Source: Candidatus Prevotella equi
GTDB lineage: Bacteria > Bacteroidota > Bacteroidia > Bacteroidales > Bacteroidaceae
Length of the DNA stretch: 50,854 bases
Assembly (NCBI GenBank): GCA_018065145.1
Contig: JAGHTW010000026.1
Span: forward strand, 1-50,854
Direction: 5' to 3'
Under the pieces are notes generated by a model. It saw only the letters and a program-made list of their open reading frames with translations. It was not told the DNA's origin and did not search any database. Position 1 is the first letter of the stretch. Each line of letters starts with the position of its first letter. The translations under genes were made by a program, and so were the position numbers. This document shows positions 27,292 to 36,354 of this stretch, piece after piece.

Positions 27292-28416
27292 TTACTTATA
27301 TAGGTCAAACGAAGCATCCCAGTCTTTCCATACTGGTTCCAGACCGCGATCCTTCAGTGACTGTGCTATCTCTTCCACAGAACGGTCATCGCTGACGGTG
27401 AACTGTTCCAATGCTTCAGGGTAAGTATAGTATCCTCCAGGATTTACGCGTGATGCCGCAGACATTGTCGTTACACCGAGTGTGCACATATTGTTGCGAA
27501 TGAACTCTGGCTCACGTGTAGAATATGAGATATCGACATCATGGTCAAAGATACGCATAGCAAATGTTACCTGTGCCAACTGCTTGTCATTCACGAAGCA
27601 GTTAGGTTGGAAACCTTCGTTCTGTGCAGGTCGCATGCGAGGGAAATTGACAGAATACTTTGTCTTCCAGTAATGCTTCTGCAGGTAACGCAGGTGATAA
27701 GCCATCATCACAACGTCAGTCTTCCATTCCTTTTCCAGTCCTAACAACGCGCCCATGCCGATAGAGTGTACGCCCGCCATGCCCATGCGGTCAAAACCGT
27801 CAACTCTCCATTCGAACTTACTCTTCATACCACGAGGATGATAGTTCTTGTAGTTTGCAGCATTGTAAGTCTCCTGGAAACAGATGACACCATTCATGCC
27901 ATGCTCAGTCAGCATCTTGTAATCCTCTGTAGATAATGGCATTACCTCAATCTTAAGATTAGAGAAATACTTCTTTGCACGGTCCAGAGCATCAGCAAGA
28001 TACTTTGGACCAGCCTTAGCAGGGTTTTCGCCTGTTACGATGAGAAGGTTCTCAAACGGTCCCAGTTTCTTTATTGCCTTGTATTCATCCTCGCACTGGT
28101 CAATGGTGAGAATGGTTCGCGCCATTGGGTTTTCGCGGTGAAAGCCACAATAGACGCACGAGTTGGAACATGAGTTTGTGATATAGAGCGGAATGAACAT
28201 AGACATTGTCTTGCCGAAACGCTCACGAGTATATTTACGGCTTAGCATAGCCATCTGCTCCAGATACGGTTCTGCCGCTGGGGAAATGAGTGCCATGAAG
28301 TCTTCCACGTCGCAGTGTTGTTTTGCCAATGCCCTGCGAACGTCCATGTCTGTCTTGGCGGCGATCTTTGCCGTTGTCTCGTCCCAAGAGATATTCTTTA
28401 ATTCATCTGAAAACAT
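27292..28416 (-). CDS. thiH: 2-iminoacetate synthase (tyrosine lyase)
   Basis: 374 aa. A radical-SAM enzyme that cleaves tyrosine to dehydroglycine (2-iminoacetate) for the thiazole ring, the anaerobic alternative to ThiO. The cluster triad is Cys83, Cys87 and Cys90 (CSNSCVYC), followed by GFHRENP. Other ThiH segments: VTGENP, FQETYN, HPRGMKSKFEWR and NFPRMRPA. Use of ThiH, not ThiO, fits an anaerobic organism. It lies 18 bp after thiF and 3 bp before the ThiE-like gene. Confidence 0.95.
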   Translation of the reverse strand: MFSDELKNISWDETTAKIAAKTDMDVRRALAKQHCDVEDFMALISPAAEPYLEQMAMLSRKYTRERFGKTMSMFIPLYITNSCSNSCVYCGFHRENPMARTILTIDQCEDEYKAIKKLGPFENLLIVTGENPAKAGPKYLADALDRAKKYFSNLKIEVMPLSTEDYKMLTEHGMNGVICFQETYNAANYKNYHPRGMKSKFEWRVDGFDRMGMAGVHSIGMGALLGLEKEWKTDVVMMAYHLRYLQKHYWKTKYSVNFPRMRPAQNEGFQPNCFVNDKQLAQVTFAMRIFDHDVDISYSTREPEFIRNNMCTLGVTTMSAASRVNPGGYYTYPEALEQFTVSDDRSVEEIAQSLKDRGLEPVWKDWDASFDLYK

Positions 28417-28434
28417 TTGTTGCTATAATTTTAC

Positions 28435-29130
28435 TTAAAATATTAAATCGATAATAAAACTATCCATTGTCCTCAAGTCAATGGTCCAAAGACGGTCAAT
28501 TAGTGGCTTTCCATAGTTGCAGATAAGCTGCAGCACCTGGTTAGCCTCTATGCTTCCCACAACAGCAGGAGTCGTTCCGATGACTTGCTTTCCGGGGTGG
28601 GGCATAGCCTTCGTCTCGGCTTCGTTTGGAAACAGCGTCCTGTATGTTGCTTTGCCATTGCACAATACGCTTACTTGTCCTTCAAAGCCGCATATCGCTC
28701 CATAGACAAAGGGCTTGTGTTGGCGTTCGCATTCATCGCTGATGACAAAGCGAACATCGAAGTTGTCAGTGCCATCAACGACAATATCGTATTCGCTGAT
28801 GATGTCTTTTGCATTCTCCTCCGTCAGCCAACAATGGTAGGTCTTTATCGATATGGTACTGTTGAGACTCAGCAGACGCTCCTTTGCGCAGAGAACCTTA
28901 GGCTTACCTACTTGATTCTCTGCGTAAAGCACCTGTCGTTGCAGGTTACTTATGCTTAAGACATCGGCATCAACAAGGCCTATCGTGCCAACTCCTGCGC
29001 CTGCGAGGTATGTTGCTATAGGAGAACCGAGTCCTCCTACACCAACTATCAGTACCTTAGCGTCAGAAAGCTTGCGCTGTCCTGCTTCTCCAATCTCGTC
29101 TAACATTAATTGTCTGCTGTATCTTTCCAT
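28435..29130 (-). CDS. thiF: ThiF/MoeB/HesA-family adenylyltransferase, reduced form
   Basis: 231 aa. ThiF adenylates the C-terminal glycine of the sulphur carrier ThiS. The nucleotide-binding loop GVGGLGSPIATYLAGAGVG, Asp-containing LVDADV, SNLQRQ and the DGTDNF stretch are all present. Missing are the two CxxC zinc pairs of classical ThiF/MoeB (the first would be expected where YRTLFPNE stands, the second near the C-terminus) and the conserved Cys before the GxxxGVIG-like segment (here GTTPAVVGSI). The protein is therefore a short, zinc-less version. Its place between thiC and thiH makes ThiF the natural role; sulphur transfer chemistry may differ. Confidence 0.85.
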   Translation of the reverse strand: MERYSRQLMLDEIGEAGQRKLSDAKVLIVGVGGLGSPIATYLAGAGVGTIGLVDADVLSISNLQRQVLYAENQVGKPKVLCAKERLLSLNSTISIKTYHCWLTEENAKDIISEYDIVVDGTDNFDVRFVISDECERQHKPFVYGAICGFEGQVSVLCNGKATYRTLFPNEAETKAMPHPGKQVIGTTPAVVGSIEANQVLQLICNYGKPLIDRLWTIDLRTMDSFIIDLIF

Positions 29131-29133
29131 TTC

Positions 29134-30930
<1,797 letters not shown>

Positions 30931-30945
30931 TTATATAATTATGAA

Positions 30946-31716
30946 TTATCCCAGGAACGCTGTCAGCGGACTTGATGCTTCTGCACAGTCACTGATGGCT
31001 CCAAGACCAGCCTCGTAAGCGCGGCGGCCTGCGATGACAGCCTCCTTGAATGCTACAGCCATCTGAACTGGGTCACCAGCTACGGCGATGGCAGTGTTTA
31101 CGAGGCAGCAGTCTGCTCCCATCTCCATTGCCTCTGCTGCGTGAGATGGCGCACCGATGCCAGCGTCAACCACTACAGGAACGGTAGCCTGCTCTATGAT
31201 AATCTGCAGGAAGTCCTTCATGCGAAGTCCCTTGTTTGTGCCGATAGGTGCAGCGAGTGGCATTACCGTTGCGGCACCTGCTTCCTCAAGGTGCTTGCAG
31301 AGCGTTGGGTCTGCCTGACAGTATGGCAATACGACAAAACCAAGCTTCACCAACTCTTCTGTTGCCTTAAGAGTCTCTATTGAGTCTGGCAAAAGATAGC
31401 GTGGGTCTGGGTGAATCTCCAGCTTGAGCCAGTTAGTACCAAAAGCCTCACGTGCCATCTGTGCTGCAAAGACTGCCTCTTCAGCGTTGCGAACGCCAGA
31501 GGTGTTTGGCAAGAGCTGTATATTCTGGTTCTGAGTAATGTGGGTCAGGAGGTCGTCGTTCTTGTCCTGAAGCTCTATACGCTTCATCGCCACGGTCACC
31601 ATCTCTGTCTCACTAGCCTTGATAGCCTCCGCCATCAGGGTGTTGTTGTTGAATTTTCCTGTTCCGAGAAACAGACGGGAATTGAACTCTCTTCCCGCAA
31701 TAATGAGTTTTTCCAT
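30946..31716 (-). CDS. thiG: Thiazole synthase
   Basis: 256 aa TIM barrel. It condenses deoxyxylulose-5-phosphate, dehydroglycine and sulphur from ThiS-thiocarboxylate into the thiazole phosphate. Evidence: [18 protein letters not shown] at the start, [12 protein letters not shown], the Schiff-base lysine in NWLKLEI (Lys98), [17 protein letters not shown] and [20 protein letters not shown]. It is separated from the upstream thiE by a 186-bp gap holding the 22-bp tandem repeat. Confidence 0.96.
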   Translation of the reverse strand: MEKLIIAGREFNSRLFLGTGKFNNNTLMAEAIKASETEMVTVAMKRIELQDKNDDLLTHITQNQNIQLLPNTSGVRNAEEAVFAAQMAREAFGTNWLKLEIHPDPRYLLPDSIETLKATEELVKLGFVVLPYCQADPTLCKHLEEAGAATVMPLAAPIGTNKGLRMKDFLQIIIEQATVPVVVDAGIGAPSHAAEAMEMGADCCLVNTAIAVAGDPVQMAVAFKEAVIAGRRAYEAGLGAISDCAEASSPLTAFLG

Positions 31717-31813
31717 TTTGTAAGTATTTTTGTTATTTTACTTTCTTTTTGCTAAATAATGATGCGAAAATGTAACACGAAAATTTAAGGTCTGTTAATT
31801 ATACGGGGGTATT

Positions 31814-31901
31814 GTAATCGTATAACTTTTACCGTGTAATCGTGCAACTTTTACTGTGTAATCGTATAACTTTTACCGTGTAAAAGCATAACTTTCATTT
31901 T
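31814..31901. repeat. 22-bp intergenic tandem repeat, four units
   Basis: Units start at 31814, 31836, 31858 and 31880. Units 1 and 3 are identical (GTAATCGTATAACTTTTACC then GT); unit 2 differs by three substitutions (GTGCAAC, ACTGT); unit 4 is degenerate (GTAAAAGCATAACTTTC). The array ends at the thiE stop codon and lies between two genes of the thiamine operon, so it is transcribed. No spacers exist, so it is not a CRISPR. A related copy is in the lon-tgt gap. Confidence 0.9.
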
Positions 31902-31902
31902 G

Positions 31903-32526
31903 TCATTTCGCAATTTCCAAAAGTCGTTGCATTTCGAGTACCGGATTATCCGCATTCAGCACCGTTCCACTAAGTGCTATTCCGTCTATTCCTGTGGCAA
32001 GGATGTCAGGAATGTCATCTGCCGTTATGCCACCGATGGCAACGATAGGTATGTCTATTCCCACCTTATTTATATTACGCGCGATAGACTTGTAGCCTTC
32101 GAGACCAAGGACAGGGGATAGTCCTTTCTTTGTCGTGGTAAAGCGGAATGGTCCGCATCCGATGTAGTCGGCACCGTTTTTCACGTGCTGCACAATGTCC
32201 TCAAAGGTATTTGCCGTTCCTCCGATGACATATTCCGGGCCAAGTATGCGGCGAGCCTCATCAATCGGCATGTCGTTCTTGCCGAGATGAACTCCGTCAG
32301 CGTGCAGTTCCTTCACCAATGCTACCTGGTCATCAATGATGAACATGGCTTCGGCTTCCTTGCACATGCGCTGTGCCTCGATGGCTACTTCGCGAATCTC
32401 ATCCACGGTAGCATCCTTCATGCGTAGCTGTATCCAACGGCAGCCGCCTTCAAGCGCCAGGCGGATGGAGTCAAGATAACTGTAACGCTCGTTGTAGTGA
32501 CTTATGAACTGTATCATCCTCCGCAT
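31903..32526 (-). CDS. thiE: Thiamine-phosphate synthase
   Basis: 207 aa. It joins HMP-PP and thiazole phosphate to thiamine phosphate. The barrel has WIQLRMKD (pyrophosphate-binding Arg/Lys), FIIDDQVALV, GVHLGKNDM, GGTANT, YIGCGPFRFTTTKKG and VAIGGI. The start could instead be the ATG at 32517 (MIQFISHYN), whose ATGA overlaps the thiS stop codon in the classic 4-bp coupling. The longer start overlaps thiS by 13 bp. This canonical copy is distinct from the shorter paralogue downstream. Confidence 0.93.
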   Translation of the reverse strand: MRRMIQFISHYNERYSYLDSIRLALEGGCRWIQLRMKDATVDEIREVAIEAQRMCKEAEAMFIIDDQVALVKELHADGVHLGKNDMPIDEARRILGPEYVIGGTANTFEDIVQHVKNGADYIGCGPFRFTTTKKGLSPVLGLEGYKSIARNINKVGIDIPIVAIGGITADDIPDILATGIDGIALSGTVLNADNPVLEMQRLLEIAK

Positions 32527-32711
32527 GCTGCTTTAATAATAATTACGTTCGCACCTTCTGACAGGGTAGTTGATTCCCATTCGGTACGAGGTATCATGCG
32601 ATTGCTTATCGCCATGGCTACACCTGCAGCAGGCAGGCTTAACTCTTGTGCCAATGCCATGAGATTGTTTGCATTGGTGTCGGTCTCTTTGTTGTTTACG
32701 TTTATCTTCAT
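32514..32711 (-). CDS. thiS: Sulphur carrier protein
   Basis: 65 aa from the ATG at 32711 (MKINVNNKE). The frame is open upstream, but those codons lie in the riboswitch terminator. A ubiquitin-like beta-grasp protein ending in ...CGG: the Gly-Gly C-terminus is adenylated and converted to a thiocarboxylate that donates sulphur to the thiazole. First structural gene of the thiamine operon, just after the regulatory hairpin, and overlapping thiE. Confidence 0.93.
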   Translation of the reverse strand: MKINVNNKETDTNANNLMALAQELSLPAAGVAMAISNRMIPRTEWESTTLSEGANVIIIKAACGG

Positions 32712-32724
32712 TGCTCTAAATGAT

Positions 32725-32745
32725 TGTGGGTATGTTAATCCCACA
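32725..32745. promoter_or_regulatory. Short hairpin next to the thiS start
   Basis: TGTGGG (32725-32730) and CCCACA (32740-32745) form a perfect 6-bp stem with a 9-nt loop, between the terminator and the thiS ATG. No U-tract follows, so it is not a terminator. It could shield the ribosome-binding region. Confidence 0.4.
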
Positions 32746-32746
32746 T

Positions 32747-32800
32747 AAAAAGAAAAACCCCTATCGCTTGTCGTCATTGAATGAAAACAAACAATAGGAG
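32747..32800 (-). terminator. Riboswitch expression-platform terminator
   Basis: On the minus-strand RNA, CUCCUAUUGUUUG (32800-32788) pairs with CAAGCGAUAGGGG (32770-32758); the 13 positions are complementary with three G-U pairs. A U-tract with one interruption (UUUUUCUUUUU) follows at 32757-32747, 35 bp before the thiS start. The position, between TPP aptamer and first gene, is that of the expression platform of a transcription-attenuating riboswitch. The anti-terminator was not worked out. Confidence 0.75.
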
Positions 32801-32852
32801 GTGTGTTATTGTTAGGTTGTTGTATTACCTATATCATAAGACATTTGAAAAT

Positions 32853-32925
32853 ACATTCCCTGCGTCAGCATTACCTGCATCAGGTTCCATGGGTATAATC
32901 TCAGCAGCCGTGCTGCACCCCCTAT
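32853..32925 (-). ncRNA. TPP riboswitch (thi box)
   Basis: Minus strand, the aptamer reads 5' GGGGTGCAGC...GCTGCTGAGAT...ACCCATGGAACCTGATGCAGG...GTAATGCTGACGCAGGGAAT 3'. The two hallmark segments, CUGAGA and ACCUGAU...GCAGGGAA, are present and correctly ordered, with P1 ends GGGG/CCCU. It binds thiamine pyrophosphate and turns down the eight-gene operon starting at thiS. Confidence 0.95.
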
Positions 32926-32939
32926 ATTTCATTATGCCG

Positions 32940-32971
32940 CAAAGTTAATAAATTATTTCCGTACCTCCAAA
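32940..32971 (-). promoter_or_regulatory. Consensus promoter of the thiamine operon
   Basis: On the minus strand TTTG (32971-32968), 20-bp spacer, TAACTTTG (32947-32940). Both elements match the Bacteroidota consensus with ideal spacing. Transcription would start around 32933, immediately ahead of the riboswitch aptamer. Confidence 0.85.
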
Positions 32972-33019
32972 CAAATAGCGATATTTTATGGGAATGTGGT
33001 GAAAATAATGTTAAAAGTA

Positions 33020-33901
33020 TTATTTCTTCTGCGTAGCGAGCCATGCAGCTGCATAGCGTCTGCCGAGTTCTCTATAGCCTTCGGCATTGAAGTGCAGGTG
33101 GTCTGGCAAGCAGTTGAGTCCTTCTGATGATACAACGCTTGCGGTAGGGATAACCTCTGGGAGTGTGCGGATAATCTTATTCATGGATGCGCACTGTCCC
33201 TTTACTGCTTCACCTACTACCTCGCCAGCGATAAGTGGTACGTCCTCTGCTTTGAGGTTGAGGTCGTTGAGTAGGTCATGATAGACCTTGTTCACCTTGT
33301 TGCGCCATTCTGGGTCTCCTGTGTTTGAGCAACCCTGATGGAGAAGGATGCCCTTGATTATTCCCTGATGCTTTGCGCGAAGACCGCAGTTGAGAAGTCG
33401 CATGTATGGAATGCCATCGTATGCCTTCATTTTGTCTTGCAGCCATTTTGGTTCGCGCTCGGCAAGGTTGTATGGGTTGTAGTCCTTGAAGAGATGCTCT
33501 ATGCGACAACCGCCAATGGCTACGTTTACAACGCCCACGCTTATGGAATCAGGCAATGTATTGATAAGGGTGCGGCCGAAATAGTCGCATGGCGTGATGC
33601 CAAAGTATGGTCCGCAGATAGGGGAAACGGCAGTGTCCCACTCGTACATCTTACGGCCTTCGCCACGATAGTTGCCCGTATATGCGGGGAAGTCCATGGC
33701 TGCCATCATCTTGAAACGGGGATTGGCAAAAGAGTATTCCTGTTCCTCAGGAATTGCTACGCCTTCCATGTTTGATTGACCAAGACAAAGGAAAATGTAG
33801 AAGTTAGGATCGGGGTTGGAAACAAAGCGTAGTTCCTCTTGTGCTGATGCGGTGAGGGAGAACAATGCGCTTACAAGGGTAGCGAGAATTGTTTTTTTCA
33901 T
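33020..33901 (-). CDS. Secreted SGNH/SASA-type carbohydrate esterase
   Basis: 293 aa with a signal peptide (hydrophobic 4-17, then TASAQ). Mature part: GQSNMEG with nucleophile Ser43 and a C-terminal DHLHFNAEGY with the Asp267-x2-His270 pair, the usual acid/base of SGNH hydrolases. The oxyanion Gly/Asn region is in NVAIGGC and HQGCSNTG. This pattern fits the SASA/DUF303 and CE6 families, which remove acetyl groups from sialic acid or xylan. I cannot choose between the two. Monocistronic: its own -7 box, and the thiamine promoter lies downstream. Confidence 0.85.
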   Translation of the reverse strand: MKKTILATLVSALFSLTASAQEELRFVSNPDPNFYIFLCLGQSNMEGVAIPEEQEYSFANPRFKMMAAMDFPAYTGNYRGEGRKMYEWDTAVSPICGPYFGITPCDYFGRTLINTLPDSISVGVVNVAIGGCRIEHLFKDYNPYNLAEREPKWLQDKMKAYDGIPYMRLLNCGLRAKHQGIIKGILLHQGCSNTGDPEWRNKVNKVYHDLLNDLNLKAEDVPLIAGEVVGEAVKGQCASMNKIIRTLPEVIPTASVVSSEGLNCLPDHLHFNAEGYRELGRRYAAAWLATQKK

Positions 33902-33950
33902 GATAGTGTATTTCTGTTTGGTTTGTAGATGTATTATAATTGAACGGGTA

Positions 33951-33958
33951 CAAAGTTA
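33951..33958 (-). promoter_or_regulatory. Bacteroidota -7 box for the SGNH esterase
   Basis: Minus strand TAACTTTG, 50 bp before the ATG at 33901. A TTG is 18 bp upstream, inside the hairpin of the sulP terminator, so promoter and terminator overlap. Confidence 0.6.
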
Positions 33959-33961
33959 TAA

Positions 33962-34007
33962 AAAAACTCCAAAATACAATGCATAATACATGTATTTTGG
34001 AGTTTTT
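33962..34007. terminator. Intrinsic terminator of sulP
   Basis: A perfect 17-bp inverted repeat, AAAAACTCCAAAATACA and its complement, with a 12-nt loop (ATGCATAATACA). The stem ends in A- and T-runs on both sides, so it can work in either direction. It lies 50 bp beyond the leftward sulP stop codon. Confidence 0.9.
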
Positions 34008-34057
34008 TATAGTAAAAAGATACGATTTCTTAATCTTTTACCTGAAAATTGCTGTTT

Positions 34058-35752
34058 TTATTTCTTCAGATATGAAATACAGTCTTCGAATGTAGCGAAG
34101 CAATGATCCTCGCTGATGACGGTAGGGATAAGGTGTGTCTTGTGAAGAATGTAGTCAGGCTGAGGTTGGATGATTGTAAGAAGAACTTCTTTGCCCTGTG
34201 CCTGGAGATCCTTGATGGCTGATTCCATAGCATAGGCACCAGACTGATCCATGAATGATACACGACGCATGCGGATGATGACAGTCTTGATGTCGGATGG
34301 TACATCGTGCATGGTCTTCTGGAAACCTGTTATGCTACCGAAGAAGATAGGACCCTCGAGACGCTGGATGTAAATGCTCTGCTTCATCTCGTCTGTAACG
34401 TCCTTCTCGTCTTCCCATGGGGTGTTTTTGTCGAATCCATCGGTGAGGACACCGCCTTCATACTGCTTCTCTACAAGGTCGCCGGCACGCTTCATGAAGA
34501 GTACGCAAGCGATAACCATGCCGATACCTACGGCTGTGAGAAGGTCAACGAAGACTGTCATGAGGAACACTACAAGGAGAACGAATGAGTCTGCCTTTGG
34601 AATGTGGGTGAGGTCCTTGAAACCACGGAAGTCAATGATGCCCCAACCTACGGTGATAAGGATACCGGCAAGGACTGACAGTGGTACATATTTTACAAGG
34701 GAACCGAGTCCGAGAAGGATGGCAAGAAGGAAAAGGGCATGTACCATACCGCTGATCTGAGTGCGACCGCCACTCTTTACGTTTACAACGGTACGCATTG
34801 TTGCACCTGCACCTGCTATACCGCAGAACATACCAGCTATGGCGTTACCAATACCCTGACCTATAAGCTCCTGATTACTGTTGTGCTTGGTCTTGGTGAT
34901 GTTGTCGGCTACGACTGATGTGAGCAACGTGTCGATAGAACCGAGACCTGCAAGAGTAAGACCAGGGACGAGAGCTGCCTCGATGATGCTGAACCAGTTG
35001 AGGTTTCCAAGGTCAACGCCGTCCTTTAGGAAGAATGGCATAGGAAGACCAGCAGGAATGTTACCAATGGTCAAAGCTGCATCGAAAGAGCAGAGGATTG
35101 ATACGATGGTCATAGCAATAAGTGCAACGAGCGTTGCTGGAACCTTCTTGGTGAGGTATGGCACGGCAATGATGAGTGCTATGGTACCAAAACCAAGAAG
35201 TAATGCCATCAGTGATACGCCATCGGCAACGGCTGATGGGAAGTTGATAATCATATCAAGGGTGCTCACTGGTGACTTCTTGCCTATAAGTGGGTATATC
35301 TGCTGAAGAATGATGATGACACCAATACCGCTCATGAAACCAGAAAGAACAGGGTAGGGGATGTAACGTACGTACTTGCCTATGCGGATGAGACCGAAGA
35401 TTATCTGGAATAATCCACAGAATACGCCTGCCATAGCCATTGAGATAAGTACTGCACCGAAACTACCGCTTGATGCGGTCCATGCTGCACTGATAAGGGA
35501 TGCGGTGATGACGGTCATAGGACCGGTTGGACCACTGATCTGAGAGTGCGTGCCACCAAAAAGGGCTGCGAAGAAACCAAGAAGGGTTGCACCTACAAGT
35601 CCTGCCAAAGCACCCATAGGGGCTGCTTCTGGATGGTTAATGCCACCGAATGCCTGAATACCAAATGCAAGGGCAAGTGGAAGTGCCACAATGCCTGCGG
35701 TAACACCTCCAAAGATGTCACCTTTGATGTTGTTTGTTTGAATAAAAGCCAT
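34058..35752 (-). CDS. SulP family anion transporter with STAS domain
   Basis: 564 aa. An inner-membrane permease with about 10-12 hydrophobic segments from residue 13 to 410, including the SulP signatures SQISGPTGPMTVITA and the GLIGGAFCGIAGAGA-like loop (FCGIAGAGATMRTVVNV). The C-terminal ~100 residues are a STAS domain with the regulatory Ser in FMDQSGAY. Substrate may be sulphate, bicarbonate or another anion; it cannot be read. One gene with its own promoter and terminator. Confidence 0.9.
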   Translation of the reverse strand: MAFIQTNNIKGDIFGGVTAGIVALPLALAFGIQAFGGINHPEAAPMGALAGLVGATLLGFFAALFGGTHSQISGPTGPMTVITASLISAAWTASSGSFGAVLISMAMAGVFCGLFQIIFGLIRIGKYVRYIPYPVLSGFMSGIGVIIILQQIYPLIGKKSPVSTLDMIINFPSAVADGVSLMALLLGFGTIALIIAVPYLTKKVPATLVALIAMTIVSILCSFDAALTIGNIPAGLPMPFFLKDGVDLGNLNWFSIIEAALVPGLTLAGLGSIDTLLTSVVADNITKTKHNSNQELIGQGIGNAIAGMFCGIAGAGATMRTVVNVKSGGRTQISGMVHALFLLAILLGLGSLVKYVPLSVLAGILITVGWGIIDFRGFKDLTHIPKADSFVLLVVFLMTVFVDLLTAVGIGMVIACVLFMKRAGDLVEKQYEGGVLTDGFDKNTPWEDEKDVTDEMKQSIYIQRLEGPIFFGSITGFQKTMHDVPSDIKTVIIRMRRVSFMDQSGAYAMESAIKDLQAQGKEVLLTIIQPQPDYILHKTHLIPTVISEDHCFATFEDCISYLKK

Positions 35753-35806
35753 TGTATTTTATCTTTGCTTTAGTGATAATAATTGTTATTAACCTGAAAA
35801 CGATTG

Positions 35807-35814
35807 CAAAATTA
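35807..35814 (-). promoter_or_regulatory. Bacteroidota -7 box for sulP
   Basis: Minus strand TAATTTTG, 55 bp before the sulP ATG. A -33 element is not clear. Confidence 0.5.
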
Positions 35815-35875
35815 CTACTTTTTTATTAATTAAATAATGTGTAATAAAAATAATTTACACTTTTCAGCGCTTTTC

Positions 35876-35907
35876 TTGTCGTATTTCAAGAAAATGTAGT
35901 AATTTTG
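35876..35907 (+). promoter_or_regulatory. Consensus rightward promoter of the candidate ncRNA
   Basis: TTG at 35876-35878, 21-bp spacer, TAATTTTG at 35900-35907. It faces away from sulP and would start transcripts near 35913-35914, exactly where the candidate RNA's terminal helix begins. Confidence 0.75.
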
Positions 35908-35913
35908 CACTCA

Positions 35914-36155
35914 GGTCGTACTGGTTCGATTGGGATACTCATCAATTACATCGAAAACCGAGGGACGCTTCCTTTGCTAATGGCGGGCCATAATAGAAGG
36001 TGGATTTGATCGCGGAGTAATGACTTCTCCCAGTTGGTCACCGAATGGATATCACATCTTCATAAAGCTGAAAAGCCGGTGGATTACAAAGGCGGGGAGC
36101 ACCTTAATTATCATTTCTCGGAGTTTTCATCACATCATCAGTGCGGCCCTTTTTG
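35914..36155 (+). ncRNA. Candidate structured non-coding RNA, about 240 nt
   Basis: No convincing ORF lies in this stretch. GGUCGUACUG at 35914-35923 pairs with CAGUGCGGCC at 36139-36148 (10 bp, two G-U pairs), closing the whole region. Inside it GAAAA/CCGAG at 35953-35962 pairs with CUCGG/UUUUC at 36117-36128 with a 2-nt bulge. Local hairpins include UUCGAU...AUCGAA near 35926-35955, which partly competes with the second helix. A U-run (CUUUUUGUG) follows the closing helix, as in intrinsic terminators. Promoter, closing helix and U-end are consistent with an independent RNA. It does not match tmRNA, RNase P or SRP RNA as I know them. Possible families include 6S RNA or a Bacteroidales-specific RNA. 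Confidence 0.6.
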
Positions 36156-36182
36156 TGTCTTATCGTGATGAAAATACTATAA

Positions 36183-36227
36183 CAACAAAAAAAGAGAACC
36201 ATCAAATGGTTCTCTTGTCTTTTGTTG
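36183..36227. terminator. Extended hairpin downstream of the candidate ncRNA
   Basis: CAACAAAA (36183-36190) pairs with TTTTGTTG (36220-36227), and inside it AAGAGAACCAT (36192-36202) pairs with ATGGTTCTCTT (36206-36216) around CAA. The arms are A-rich and T-rich, so it can end transcription from either side: the ncRNA from the left, the prophage repressor from the right. Confidence 0.8.
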
Positions 36228-36354
36228 CGGAGGCCCGACCCACGAAATCCGCAAATCTTGCGCTACGTCGTGCGGAACCTCCAGTTTAACTTTAGCAAGC
36301 ATCCTGCGCAAAATATGCGCTATCAACGAAGTTTGATGATTATCTTCCTTATTC
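36228..36354. other. Gene-free gap at the likely prophage left boundary
   Basis: 127 bp with no gene. It has small inverted repeats (TTGCGGA at 36225-36231 with TCCGCAA; GGAGG with CCTCC) and an operator-like GCGCAAAATATGCGC at 36307-36321. An attachment site (attL) could lie here, but its partner attR is outside the window, so no core sequence can be named. Confidence 0.4.
36307..36321. promoter_or_regulatory. Operator-like site resembling the repressor operator
   Basis: GCGCAAAATATGCGC closely matches GCGCAAATAATGCGC in the repressor control region (36827-36841). It lies downstream of the repressor gene, near the presumed prophage edge. Confidence 0.45.

Noticed and set aside
31814..31901. 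CRISPR array
   Set aside because: Units are contiguous with no spacers and there are no cas genes.
35920..35945. tRNA-like T-loop (GGTTCGATTGGG) as attachment tRNA
   Set aside because: No acceptor stem or anticodon arm can be built around it; it pairs within the ncRNA fold instead.
36020..36289. 89-aa plus-strand open frame across the candidate ncRNA and hairpin
   Set aside because: It reads through two strong RNA helices and a terminator-like hairpin, lacks any recognisable motif, and RNA pairing explains the region better.
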